64,000 nt of DNA, taken from contig BFEA01000157.1 in NCBI GenBank assembly GCA_003427395.1, forward strand, positions 1,655,721 through 1,719,720, written 5' to 3'. Made by a program: the position numbers and the translations under genes. Source of the DNA: Chara braunii. Its lineage: Eukaryota; Streptophyta; Charophyceae; Charales; Characeae. Of this stretch, positions 10,674 through 20,607 are shown piece after piece (the stretch's first letter is position 1; every line of letters begins with the position of its first letter). Below the pieces are notes generated by a model. It was not told the origin of the DNA. It was given only the letters and a program-made list of their open reading frames with translations, and made no database searches.

Positions 10674-11664
10674 AGTCCCAAAGGCCACCTCAAACCGTCC
10701 TTTCCCCTTCGTCCTAGACAAACACCGACTTTTGGTTGGGTGTCCCAGTTAGACTCTCTCTCGCAAGCAGAGTCATACGGGGACGCGGGCCTTAGACGAG
10801 ACCTCAGAAGGTACTCTCGCCTCCCTCGCGAAAATCCTCATAATCAACATATATATATATAAATCTTCTCTCAGCTCTTCCTGCCGTCTAGTACAGAAAT
10901 GCTAGGTCCCCATCCGGGCCCACCATAGTCTGGTTGATCGAGCCAGATCTACGGCCTACTGCATTGTTATGTTAGCGGCAGTCCCTTTGTTGGTTATGCA
11001 ATGATAGGTTTTCTCCTGATAGGCATTCAATCAGGGCGCCCAAACGACTCGACTCGTATCCCCCGCCATTCCACCAGAGTAATTTCCTTGGGGCGTGCAT
11101 AACCTTATAAACTCTTACTCTGCTGGTAGACGTGGGCCTGCAGCCAGGTTGTGCTGGCCTGCAGCCATCCAATAGGGGTTGCGCCCTAGGGGTGCTAACC
11201 TTTACCGTTTAGCTTGGTATTCCCTAGTATGCCTTAGGATTAGCACAGGTGTCTAGGCGGTGCATCGCAAAACAACTCACAGGGCCACTGCGGGACAACG
11301 CAGGGATCGACCCTACTTTTAAGGGTATTTACCAACCCCCTATGGGACAACATAGCAGGCACGGCCCCTTCTCACAATCACAAACTTTTTCACCTCTAGG
11401 CTCACACGAGGCCGTGGCCTACTGACTTGATCAGAGACAGCATACCATACATCCCACGACATTTTTATGCACTGACTTGCGACCTTCTCAGTTCCATCAA
11501 TGATCCCAACTCGTAACCCTGGTTCCTCTCGTCAGACTTTATCATTCAAACATTGCTTACCATGTCCTTAAATCTATCACCCATTTTTCACATGAAGGGG
11601 GTCTCTCTTGACAGGTCTCCCAGCCACCCCTCTCTTTATAGGATGGACTATCACGCGACCTGGG

Positions 11665-11768
11665 TTACACTGCTGTCAATAAACAGCATCCCCACCTTCC
11701 ATAATCCGAGGGGGTGGCTTACACTGTTGTCAATAAACAGCATCCCCACCTTCCATAATCCGAGGGGG
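11665..11768. repeat. ~55-bp direct repeat
   Basis: Two nearly identical copies of a unit starting TTACACTG(C/T)TGTCAATAAA and ending ATAATCCGAGGGGG. Within each, GCTGT and ACAGC can pair around CAATAA in the first copy. Confidence 0.75.
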
Positions 11769-12624
11769 TCTCAATTATAGAAGAATTCAACTGAGGGGCC
11801 TTCTTATGGGCCGTCTCCCCAACTTAAACGCCAAACAACTCAAACTAAGGGGCCAACTTATGGGTCCCCTTCACAACTCAGCCATAAACATTTGGCATGG
11901 TAAGCATCTGAACCTTATAGGCTCGCAAGACCCCTCCGGGTCCTCATACATCTGTCACAAAAATGACCGCGCTGCCTCCTCTTATACCCGACCGTTCCGC
12001 CCGCCCATGAGCAGGCCGCACGAGTATATCGAAGAGTAGACGGCAATCACAATCACACAACACACATACATGAGATGTATCCCACACATCTCTCACACAA
12101 AGCCCTCATTCATTAGGATAAAACCACACGAGTGAGAGTGATCATGATCGTCACAAGAATAAGTCTCACAGAGTCTGGAATCAAAGATATACTCGGGAGC
12201 AAAATATCTCCCTCAAGTCTCAATACGACACTCAACTCAAACTCTCAACACACAATTCGTAGGGTGTATTTGAGAACAAAATGCCTGCCCTGAAAACACT
12301 CAAATGCTCACCCCACTGTCTCACTCCGCAGGATAAACTCACGTCCCAAGTGTCATGGACTCTCAGAACCTACTCAAAGATACATGTAAGAGTATCCGAA
12401 TCACCCAATTGAAATGCAAGTCACGTATATCGTAGATATTATACAACTAAGCCTCATCCCCTAGACTGTATCACACATAAAAAGCTCAAGCCGATCACAC
12501 ACCGCCACTTATGTATATACAACTAGACGAGACTCGCCTGACTAACTCAGAGTATGTACACCCCTATCACGGCCTCTGCGTACAGAGGAGCTCTAATCCT
12601 ATTGTCATATAGACGGACCAACCC

Positions 12625-15540
12625 CTACTCACTCATAGCCTCCTGGTTTTGTCTATATAACTATGCCCAACCCCCATCTGGAGCCCGCTCTACCACTCGC
12701 CCTTGCCTATCGTACATTCTCCCACCACTCTCTGTTACTCTCCCAGCCGCCTTGTCCTTAAGGAACTTCTGGCATTCAAGAGCTCTATGTAGCCCGCCCT
12801 TGCAGAAGAAGCACTGATCGTCTTATCTCCCTCGACACCTCCTCTTCTTCTTCTGGGACCCAGGCAACGACGGTGTCTCGCTAGTTTCCCTGCTCATCTC
12901 ATGGCTCTGGGGCATACTCCATGACTCTGCCGGCCCCACCTCCATCATCTGGGTTTTCGGCCCTGCTAGCACCTCACCTCCCTCGGGCCGGTACGCTGGA
13001 GTGTCCAATCTCAGTGGCCTACCCTCGCGGACTCCTCCCATCGCAGCCGCCTCCTCGTCCCTATGCCGGTCAGAGGGCTGGGGTGTCACGGCAGTCACTG
13101 GCTCGCTCATAACTTTCTGCTGCTGCTTTGAGATGTGCTCTCCTGAGTCAGCTCCAGTAGCCCAAGAGCCTAACTGCGTCCTCAGCTCCCCTATCTCTGG
13201 CACACGCTCTGGGGTCTTCTGTCTCTGATGCTCTCCTGACGGCATGTCCAACTCCATAGCTGCCACTAACTCATCCAGTCGAGACTCCTCTCCCCCCATT
13301 GCCTCCGCCTCAGTGGATGCTGCTACTCCCGTAAGGGCACCCTCCTGCACCTCCAAAAGGATCGTAGGGGACTCCTCTGTGGGGCCCCCTTCCTCCACTG
13401 GAGGTTGGGGTCCCTGCGTCGGCTCGCCCTCAGGGATCTCATTCGTTATAGGGGTGGCCTGCTGCGAGGCCAACTCCGTGGGAGTCCTGAAGCTGAACCT
13501 CCTCTCCTTGGCCTCCCGCCTCGCTGCCGCCTCTGCTGGGTCCAGGAATACCTTCCCCATTCCCTCTTGCTGTGGCGTCTCTGTCGTTCCTTCCTGGCCA
13601 AAGAACCCCTGTACCTTCTTCCCTTGGATACCATATCGACTCTGCTCCGTCCAGTCGACCACCTTAGTGGCCGAGAGCCTTTCTACTATCGCCGCCATGT
13701 CCTGAAGCCTCTTCTCCCACTCTGCCTCCTTGGCTTCCATGCGGGTCCTCCACGCCTGGTTTTCTGCCCTCTCTTCCGCCAACTGGAAGGACAACTGTCC
13801 CACCTCTAACCTCGAGGCCGCCAACTCATCGCTGAGCATGGAGTACCGTTCGAAGGACGAGATTGCCACCTCACCTATCCTCCTGTCTGTACGCTCCATC
13901 TCCATCCTGGCGACTGAAAATCCCATGTCTTCTGTCTCTCGTGCCTCGTCCAAGCTTGCACTCCCCTGTCCTACCTCTCGTGACCTCAGGCGAGCCGCAT
14001 CCCTCTCGCTCTCATAGTTGGCCCAAGCCTCACTAATCCTCTGCTCGCTCGTCGGAGGGTCAATTGGCGGTTTTGGCGCTTCTCCTGCGGCCTCCATCCT
14101 AAGCTTTTCCTGGTATAGCTCTTCGAGGCGTACCTGCACCTTCGCGCGCTTCTCTTCTTTCGTCTCCCCCGGTGGCCTCCCTGTCCTCGCCTCGTGACCC
14201 TCTCACAATGGATCTCCCTCACTTGTCCCCTCCTCTACGGGTGGCGGCCTTGGCAGAGGCTCCCCGGATGTCGGCACCTCCACATCCATGCGTGCACCTA
14301 TAAACTCAGTTAGTTGCGGCGCCACAGTAGTAGGTGTCCTCGCCCTCTCGCCCCCCTCTGGCTCAATAGTAGGTGTCCTCGCCCTCTCGCCCCCCTCTGG
14401 CTCAATAGTAGGTGTCCTTGCCCTCTCGCCCCCCTCTGGCTCCGCCTGCGTCGGGGGTGGCGTAGTAGCTTCCGGTGGGGGCCCCAACATCTCCTCGCTG
14501 TCCGGCTCAGGAATTCCTTCAGGCCAATACTGCCGCGCCTGTTTTGGAATCGGGGTAGGAGGAGGGGTATCCTCCCCAACAGTGATAACCCCCTCAGTCT
14601 GCGGCTCCTCGGGTTCGCGAGACCCCGCCTCAGGCCCCGACTCAGGTGGCTCCTCCTCTGGCTCATCCTCCACTGGCTCATACCGTGCCGGTCCACTCTG
14701 GTCCGCTCCCAGCTGTGACGCCCCCCACTGGGACGCATCGAGATGAGCCTCCAACCTGTCGAGCAGTGTCCTCAACGACACCGCCCCTCCCCCATCTGGT
14801 AACGTTGGCGACGGGCCCCGTAGATCACTGCCCGTGATTCGGCAAAACTCCACCTGCTCGAGCCCATAGGTAGGGGGTAGCTCCGCCGCTTGAGCTGGCC
14901 CCGCGGCCTGAACTGGCCCTACCGTCTGGGCGGCCTCTGCTGACCCCTCTCGCTGTGCCAAGGCCTTTCGGCCTCCTCTGGTCGTAGTGGTCCCTCTCGC
15001 CTCTGGGCCCCGCGGCCTCTTACTCCTTTGTCGTCTCTCCACCCTGGGCTCCGGCCTCTGGGGTTCTAGTCGTCGAAATGCCTGTCTCAACTGGGCCTGG
15101 CAGTCCTCCCAGTCGTGTGCCCTGTCCCGGATCTGCCTCGCCAACGACCTCTCCGCCCTCCGTGTCCAGAGGGGCAGCATCTGCATCCACTCCTCCTGCC
15201 CAGTCCCCTGGTCGCGCATATACTGCTCATAGGCCGGAATGAACTCCTCCGCATTGCCTTCCTCCAATCGAATAGGCAATCCATCCGGTCCCATCGGCGA
15301 AGCCCTCAACATCTGCATCCTCGCCTCCACATCCTGCCATGTCAACGCCTCCTCTCGAATGTGCGCAATAGGCTCCATGAATCGCCCAACTCCCCTCAGG
15401 TGCCGTATCCTCTCCAAGGTAGACCGATCCCTCCCGTGTCGCATGTGCCTGGTAGGAGTCCAGAAAAAGCTCTATGTTACCGTCGTCGAAGGTAGGCGTA
15501 GACTCCCTCCCAGCCGGTCGAGGAGATTGTAGGGGATAGT
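12625..15540 (-). pseudogene. gag2: Gag-like protein with duplicated capsid-like domain and CCHC knuckle, interrupted
   Basis: Reading leftward, the first recognisable block is FDDGNIELFLDSY near 15490, in a frame shifted by one base from the main frame, which is open from 15444. A second block, EEGNAEEFIPAYEQ (about 15250), has the same pattern and suggests a tandemly duplicated capsid-type domain. A Pro/Glu-rich linker follows, with three copies of EPEGGERARTPTI at about 14330-14440. Next comes a charged, probably coiled-coil stretch (about 13700-14100), a basic QKKKRRCRGR, and a zinc knuckle CFFCKGGLHRALEC (12772-12813). The frame is broken by a TGA at 14203, a stop at 12823 just before the knuckle and a TAG at 12661, and ends at 12625. 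Length is about 950 codons. The N-terminus meets pol head to head near 15500, and no start codon is evident before that junction. The strand agrees with the LTRs of element A. Confidence 0.75.
14335..14446 (-). repeat. Triplicated 39-bp coding repeat in gag2 linker
   Basis: Three tandem copies of a 39-bp unit encode the 13-residue motif EPEGGERARTPT plus I or its variant (about 14331-14446). They lie in the Pro/Glu-rich linker of gag2. Confidence 0.8.
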
Positions 15541-17142
15541 GAGGAGGTCACTCAGCGACTAAAGGCGGGGACTATAAGGGAGGAGCCAATAGTCGTCGAA
15601 TCGGATGACGAGGGGCAAGAAGGCGAAGGAGAGCCGGCCATAGTCCTCCTGGGGAGGATGGAAGATCTGCTAGAAAAGGTGGGAAGGTACCAGCGGAAGT
15701 TGCAGGCCCTGTGTGAAGGAGCCCGAGAGTGGGAGGCCAATCTGCCTGAGGTCTTCCTCTACGACTCCGGACCTGAGCCTTCGCTAGGACAACAAGGGTA
15801 CCCAAGGGTGGCGACCGTAGGGACGGGCCCTAGGTCAGGTATGGCCTATAGACCCCCCACGTCGCATGGGAGGGTGCCACAGGCGGCTCGGACCAGAAGC
15901 CAAAATAAGGCCGGGCCTAACCAAGAGCCCAGTCAGGCACCCAATCAGGCACCCAGTCAGGCACCTCCTCGAGGGGAGCCTGAGCCAGGGCGCAGGAAGG
16001 AGGTGGTGGAAGTCCCGGAGGAAGAGGAAGAGGATGACGATGAGGAGGATGAGAGACTCCGACAAGAGGAGGATCAACGAGCGGAGATGAGGGCCAAAAA
16101 GAGAGGAGCCCGGGAGGAGGCCGAGCCAAGCCTGCCCGACAGCGTGTCTAAGAGGAAGAAGTACGCGGTCCGGATGGAGGAAGGCTTTGATGTGGAGCGG
16201 ATGGTGAACAAACTCGTGGAAGGCCATAATGACTTGATGAACCTAAAGGACATCCTGGCGTCGGCGCCAAGGCTCCGTGGTGACTTGAAGGGACGACTGT
16301 CGCGAAGGCTGGTGCCAAATGTCCATCTGAGTACGGTCCTGCCCAGAGAGGTGGAGTGGACTGAGGCAGGGACAAGGATGGATTGGAAATGTGTGGCATG
16401 CGGGCAAGTGGATCTGGTGATAAAGAACCAGAAGTGCACTGGGATGGTGGACACGGGCGCAGAAATGAACATCATCAGGGAGAAGGAGGCGGTGATGATA
16501 GGCATGGAGATCGACCGCTCGGACCATGGCATGCTACATGGCGTTAACTGCAAGGCTGCCTTTTGCGGCACAGCGTCAAATGTGATTATAGTGAGTCGGA
16601 AGGTGCGAGCCAGGACTTGCTTTTTCGTTATGCCCGATGTCGATCACCCCATCCTCCTGGGGAGGTCGTTCTTGTGTCGGACGGAAATGTTGATCTTTAA
16701 CAAGCACGACGGAACAATGATCTTGCTCCTGTGCGACCCCGCGTGTGGGAATTATGAAGTTATCGCCTGCTGGAACATGGGGCCGGGGAGCAGGAGGAAT
16801 AGGCCCAATTTAGGCTCGTTCACCTTTGAGGAGTCAGAGAACGAGCAGAGACGGCTTTGGGAAGTGCCCGAGGAGGAAGATAGGGCTGAGGTGCTGACAT
16901 TGAGCCTCATGGATGTGAATAAGGCCATCGAGGTGGTATCGGCTCACGACATGGCGGATCCGGAGGCCATTAAGGCTTTGAGAGAACAGGTTTTGGAGAA
17001 CCCTCAGGTGGGGGAGGTGGAGTTGGTGTATCGGCTTTCGGGAGGGAGGGGAGGCCCTGCGATGGCCCAGGCCCGAACGACAAGTCGACTTTTTTTAGGG
17101 GAGGGCTTAAGCAGGGTTCCCAAAGGCGGTACAAGACCATAG
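15502..17142 (+). pseudogene. pol N-terminal extension and aspartic protease (Ty3-type)
   Basis: The frame is open from 15502, after two TAG codons at 15493 and 15499; the first ATG is at 15658. The N-terminal 250 residues are acidic, Pro- and Gln-rich, with a Glu/Asp run (about 16015-16060) and repeats of QAPNQAPSQAP. After a conserved-looking MEEGFDVERMVNKLVEGHN comes the protease: catalytic GMVDTGAEMNII (16441-16476, active-site D-T-G at 16450-16458) and the C-terminal flap partner HPILLGRSFL (about 16645-16674). It would release the mature Gag and Pol proteins. The frame runs 15 codons past a TTTTTTA heptamer at 17091-17097 and stops with TAG at 17140; the RT lies in the -1 frame. It is on the opposite strand to the LTRs, primer site and both gags. 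Confidence 0.85.
17091..17097 (+). promoter_or_regulatory. In-phase TTTTTTA heptamer between PR and RT
   Basis: In the protease frame the codons are CTT TTT TTA GGG, so T TTT TTA fits the X XXY YYZ rule for -1 frameshifting, and the RT frame is exactly -1. The alternative is loss of one T from an original run of eight, which would also restore the frame. No strong downstream stem-loop was found by eye. Confidence 0.35.
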
Positions 17143-18155
17143 ATAAGAAGTGCCGCCCAGTTCCCGTGCTCGTCACAGAAGATGAGGAAGCCTACTACGA
17201 GTGGGAGCGAGGGTTGATACGGCATATGCGGGAGCACGCGTTGGCCGGGCCGTGCCGTATCAACGATGAGAATGAGGGAAAGCTGATAATCGGAGAGCCC
17301 GACTTCCTGTCGCCCCAGGAAAGAGTGTTGATGGTGGGGCTGATGAAGAAAAGGCACCGCGCGTATGCATTCAACGACGACGAGCGTGGGAGGCTGGATG
17401 TGGACAAGGTCCCGATGATCAGGATCCACACGGTCCCACACGAGCCATGAAATCTAAGGGGCGCGCGGTACCCCAATCCGGATGAGGAAAAGATGGTGGT
17501 GGACTACCTGGACGGCAAGATGCGGATGCACGTGGCCGACTATTCCAGTGGGCCGTACGCGTCGTCTTGGTTTTGTTTTATTAAACCGAATGGGACGCTA
17601 AGGTGGGTGCAGGACTTGCAGCGGCTAAATGCGGTGACAGTGCGGGACGCGGGAGGATTGCCGAATGCGGACGCATTGTCAGAATCGTGCGCAAGGAGGC
17701 CTATAATCTCGCTTATAGACCTCTACTTGGGGTATGACCAATTCCCCGTATACCCGTCAGACAGGCCCGTAACGGCAATGCACACTCCCAGAGGGTTGAT
17801 TCATATGAACGTGGCGCCCCAAGGTTGGACGAATGCAGTGGCGATGGTGCAAAGGCATATGATCAGAGCCATGCAGACGGTCAACCCACACATCACTCAG
17901 CCCTATATCGATGACCTGGTGGTCAAGGGTCCGACGGAAAAGGAGGAAGACGAAGTGATGCCCGGTGTGTGGCGCTTTGTCTGGAAGCATGTCCAAGACA
18001 TCGATCAGGTTCTGGGGTTATTGGAGGAATATAACCTGATGGCGAGCGTCCCCAAGTCAAAGCATTGTATGAGGGAGGCCACGATTCTAGGCTTTGTCTG
18101 TAATGAGAGTGGGCGAAGGCCTGATGTAAAGAAGACAGACAAGATCCTTGAGTGA
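17092..18155 (+). pseudogene. pol reverse transcriptase domain (Ty3-type)
   Basis: Open in the -1 frame relative to the protease, from the T-run at 17090-17096. Visible RT blocks are SSWFCFIKPNGTLRWVQDLQ (fingers), ISLIDLYLGYDQF (metal-binding Asp), HTPRGLIHMNVAPQGWTNAV, and the catalytic YIDD at 17904-17915, then the thumb region to about 18150. A TGA at 17448-17450 and another at 18153-18155 interrupt an otherwise continuous frame; the second precedes PVPFRSITDVRSFLG, where family members usually have W. The enzyme would copy element RNA into cDNA in cytoplasmic particles. All catalytic residues are present despite the stops. Confidence 0.88.
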
Positions 18156-19229
18156 CCGGTGCCCTTCCGCTCGATAACGGATGTGAGGAGCTTCCTTGGG
18201 ACGTGCAAATTTTGGAGGAGCTTCGTGAAGAACTTTGCCACGAAGATGGAGCATTTAAGGAAGTTGGTGCGCCAGGATCAAGAATGGGTCTGGGGCGAAG
18301 ACCAGGAAGAGGCGGTCGGTAGGATGAAGGAAGAGTTTAAGGAAGGAGGCTTGGTATTGGGAGCGCCAAACTATGAGGCCACGGAGGAAAGACCATTCGT
18401 CATTGAGACGGACGCTGGGCCAACTGCCTTGGGAGGAGTCCTGATTAAGGCAGATACTAAGGGGAAGGAGAGGCTGCTAAGATTCGAAAGTCGTACCCTC
18501 AATACAACTGAGAGGAACTACTCTCAGTTCAAGAAGGAGACGTTGGCGGTACTCCATTGCCTAAGCATCTTTCGGAATTATGTTTTTGGCAGGAGGCTCA
18601 TCTTGAGAGTGGACCCTACTGCGCTGGCATGTTCCCTGAAGAATTATACTCCATCTGACCCAACCGTCGCAAGATGGTTGACCTACATTTGGATGTTTAA
18701 TTTCGAGCTGGAAAGGATCCCGGGGAACAAGAACAGGGTAGATGGGTTAAGCCGCATTAACAGGGACGGATCGGACGAAGAATCGATAGAAGACACACCG
18801 CTAGTTGATGGGTATTTGGACCAAGAGGAGGACGTCCGCCTGCACATAAACGAATGGTCCCTGCGAGTCCCCAGTTGTGTCAGCCACCCCATATGGCTGG
18901 CACCAAAGGGGTACGAGCAGAAGGGAGAGTTAGTCCTCAAGCCCTTTCAGGAGGAGGATCCGTGGGGAAGTAAGGATGTTGGTTGGATGATGAAGTTGGC
19001 GTTGGCAGGTATGCATAGTCTGGTGGAGGAAGTAAGGACAATGGAGGAGGGCCCCACTCAGGTAGAGCAACATGAACAACTAATGGGAGGGATGTACCTG
19101 CTCACCAATACACTCCTGCAAGGAGACTTCGACCGAAAGGGCTCGTTCAGTCACGAGGAGAATGAGATTCTGGTTCCTGAAAGCCGGGACGACGAATTCG
19201 AGGAAGGAGAAATCAAGGAGGCGTTTTAG
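18156..19229 (+). pseudogene. pol RNase H domain and connection
   Basis: Same frame as the RT, entered after the TGA at 18153. PVPFRSITDVRSFLGTCKFW is the usual RT-RNase H linker. RNase H motifs are IETDAGPTALGGVL (catalytic Asp near 18411), NYSQFKKETLAVLHCL (catalytic Glu) and LRVDPTALACSL, where most Ty3 elements have a T-D-H. HRIPGNKN-like ERIPGNKNRVDGLSR closes the domain at about 18750. A linker of about 150 residues with no motif follows and ends at TAG 19227. The domain would degrade the RNA strand during reverse transcription. Confidence 0.85.
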
Positions 19230-20486
19230 GCGGAGGAGTACGGTGGGATCTACCGGGAATTGGGGTTGCTCCTATCATGTGAGATGAGGGATAAAGATGC
19301 GAGTGCCAAGGCACAGAAGATGAGGCACCTCTATGTGGTAAGAGACGACTACTTGTTTATAAAGCGGCAGATCGGAAACCCCAAGAGGATTGTATGTAGG
19401 AGAAATCGGCAGATTGATATCATAGCGGCCCTACACGATGGTATAGCAAGGGGGCACAGAGGAGTGGGTGCCACATGCGTGAAAATAAGCGAGCTCTACC
19501 ATTGGGACGGGATGCTGACGATGGTTATCAAATACTGTCGGTCCTGTATACCTTGCCAAGAGAGGTCAGCGCAAAGGCCTGGAGAACCCCTACACCCAAG
19601 GTTAGAAAGGGAAGTGGGTGCGGTCGTACACTTGGACCTATTATTCATGCCAGCAGGGGAGAATGAGTGTAACTACATCTTCGATGCACGGGATAAACTT
19701 ACTGGATTTGTGGACGGGCGAGCTATCCGGACGAAGACTGGCCCGGTTTTGGCGAACTGCATCGAGGAGTATTACCTGCGATACCCTTTTGTTAGGGAGT
19801 TCGTGATGGATCGAGGATCAGAGTTTATCTGCAATGAGGTGAGGATGTTGCCTGCAGGGTACGGCGTAGTGACCAACTATACTACGGCCGCACACCCTCA
19901 AGCGAACGCTCCTGTGGAGAGGGGGCACAGTACCATCACGAATCTCCTAGCTAAGTGGACAGAGGGCAAACCTGGTCAGTGGCCGAAGTTCCTACGGGCA
20001 GCGTTCTTCATGGAGAATGTTACTGTAAAGAGGACTACCAAGTACGCGCCAGCCACGCTATGGTACGGGAGGCATGCCACCTTTCCCATAGAAAGCTTTA
20101 TGCAGACGTGGAGGCGCCAGGACTTGGAGGTAAACATGTCTTTCGAAGAACTGCTCGATATTCGGGCGCGGCAAGTGGGGGCGGCCGAAGAAAGATTGCG
20201 AGAAGCCGCTGGTCAGGTGGAGAGGAGTCATATGGAAGATAAGATGAGGTGGGACCAGATGGCACGAGTAAGAAAGGAGCCATTGGCAGTAGGGGATGTC
20301 GTATTATTATACGACTCCTCTTTGGAAAAGCAATGGTCGAGGAAGCTTGACAAGAGATGGTTGGGCCCCTATAGAATATTGCGATGCAGTGAATTTGGGG
20401 CCTATCAGATCGAGGAGCTGGACGGGACAGGCTCGCAGGATTGGGTTTCAGGAACCAGGCTGAAGAAGTTCATGGTCAGGGAATAG
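19230..20486 (+). pseudogene. pol integrase domain, D,D35E
   Basis: Continues in the RT/RNase H frame after the TAG at 19227. The N-terminal zinc-binding domain reads H-x6-H-x26-C-x2-C (from ALHDGIARGH to YCRSC, about 19430-19550). The catalytic core has D (HLDLLFM, 19635), D (VMDRGSEF, 19809) and E (PVERGHS, 19917), with exactly 35 residues between the last two. A C-terminal LGPYRILRCSEFGAYQIEEL block resembles the GPY-type module; no chromodomain is seen. It would insert cDNA into the genome and produce the short target duplication seen around element A. The stop is at 20484-20486, 120 bp from the end of gag1, tail to tail. Confidence 0.9.
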
Positions 20487-20607
20487 GTTAAGAATTCTAC
20501 CTTTCTCGGAGTAGACTGATCCTTTAGGTATCGCATGTTATGGTCAGGACAGGTGAGGGAGTAGGAAAAGGCATGTGTATTGTTATAAAAACTTGATGAA
20601 CCGAGGG

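Larger units (their letters stand above)
10437..12624 (-). other. 3' internal non-coding region of element A
   Basis: 2.2 kb between the end of gag2 and the 3' LTR, read on the minus strand. No frame of convincing length or composition was found on either strand. It holds the tRNA-like module (10593-10673), a direct repeat (about 11665-11768), a short TA tract near 10850 and, at 12030-12540, an A/C-rich stretch with repeated CACACA-type words. No clear polypurine tract is seen beside the LTR boundary at 10437. Confidence 0.6.

Noticed and set aside
15502-20486. Endogenous pararetrovirus or retrovirus instead of a retrotransposon
   Set aside because: No movement protein, coat or envelope-like ORF was recognised; LTRs, primer site and D,D35E integrase fit a Ty3-type retrotransposon.
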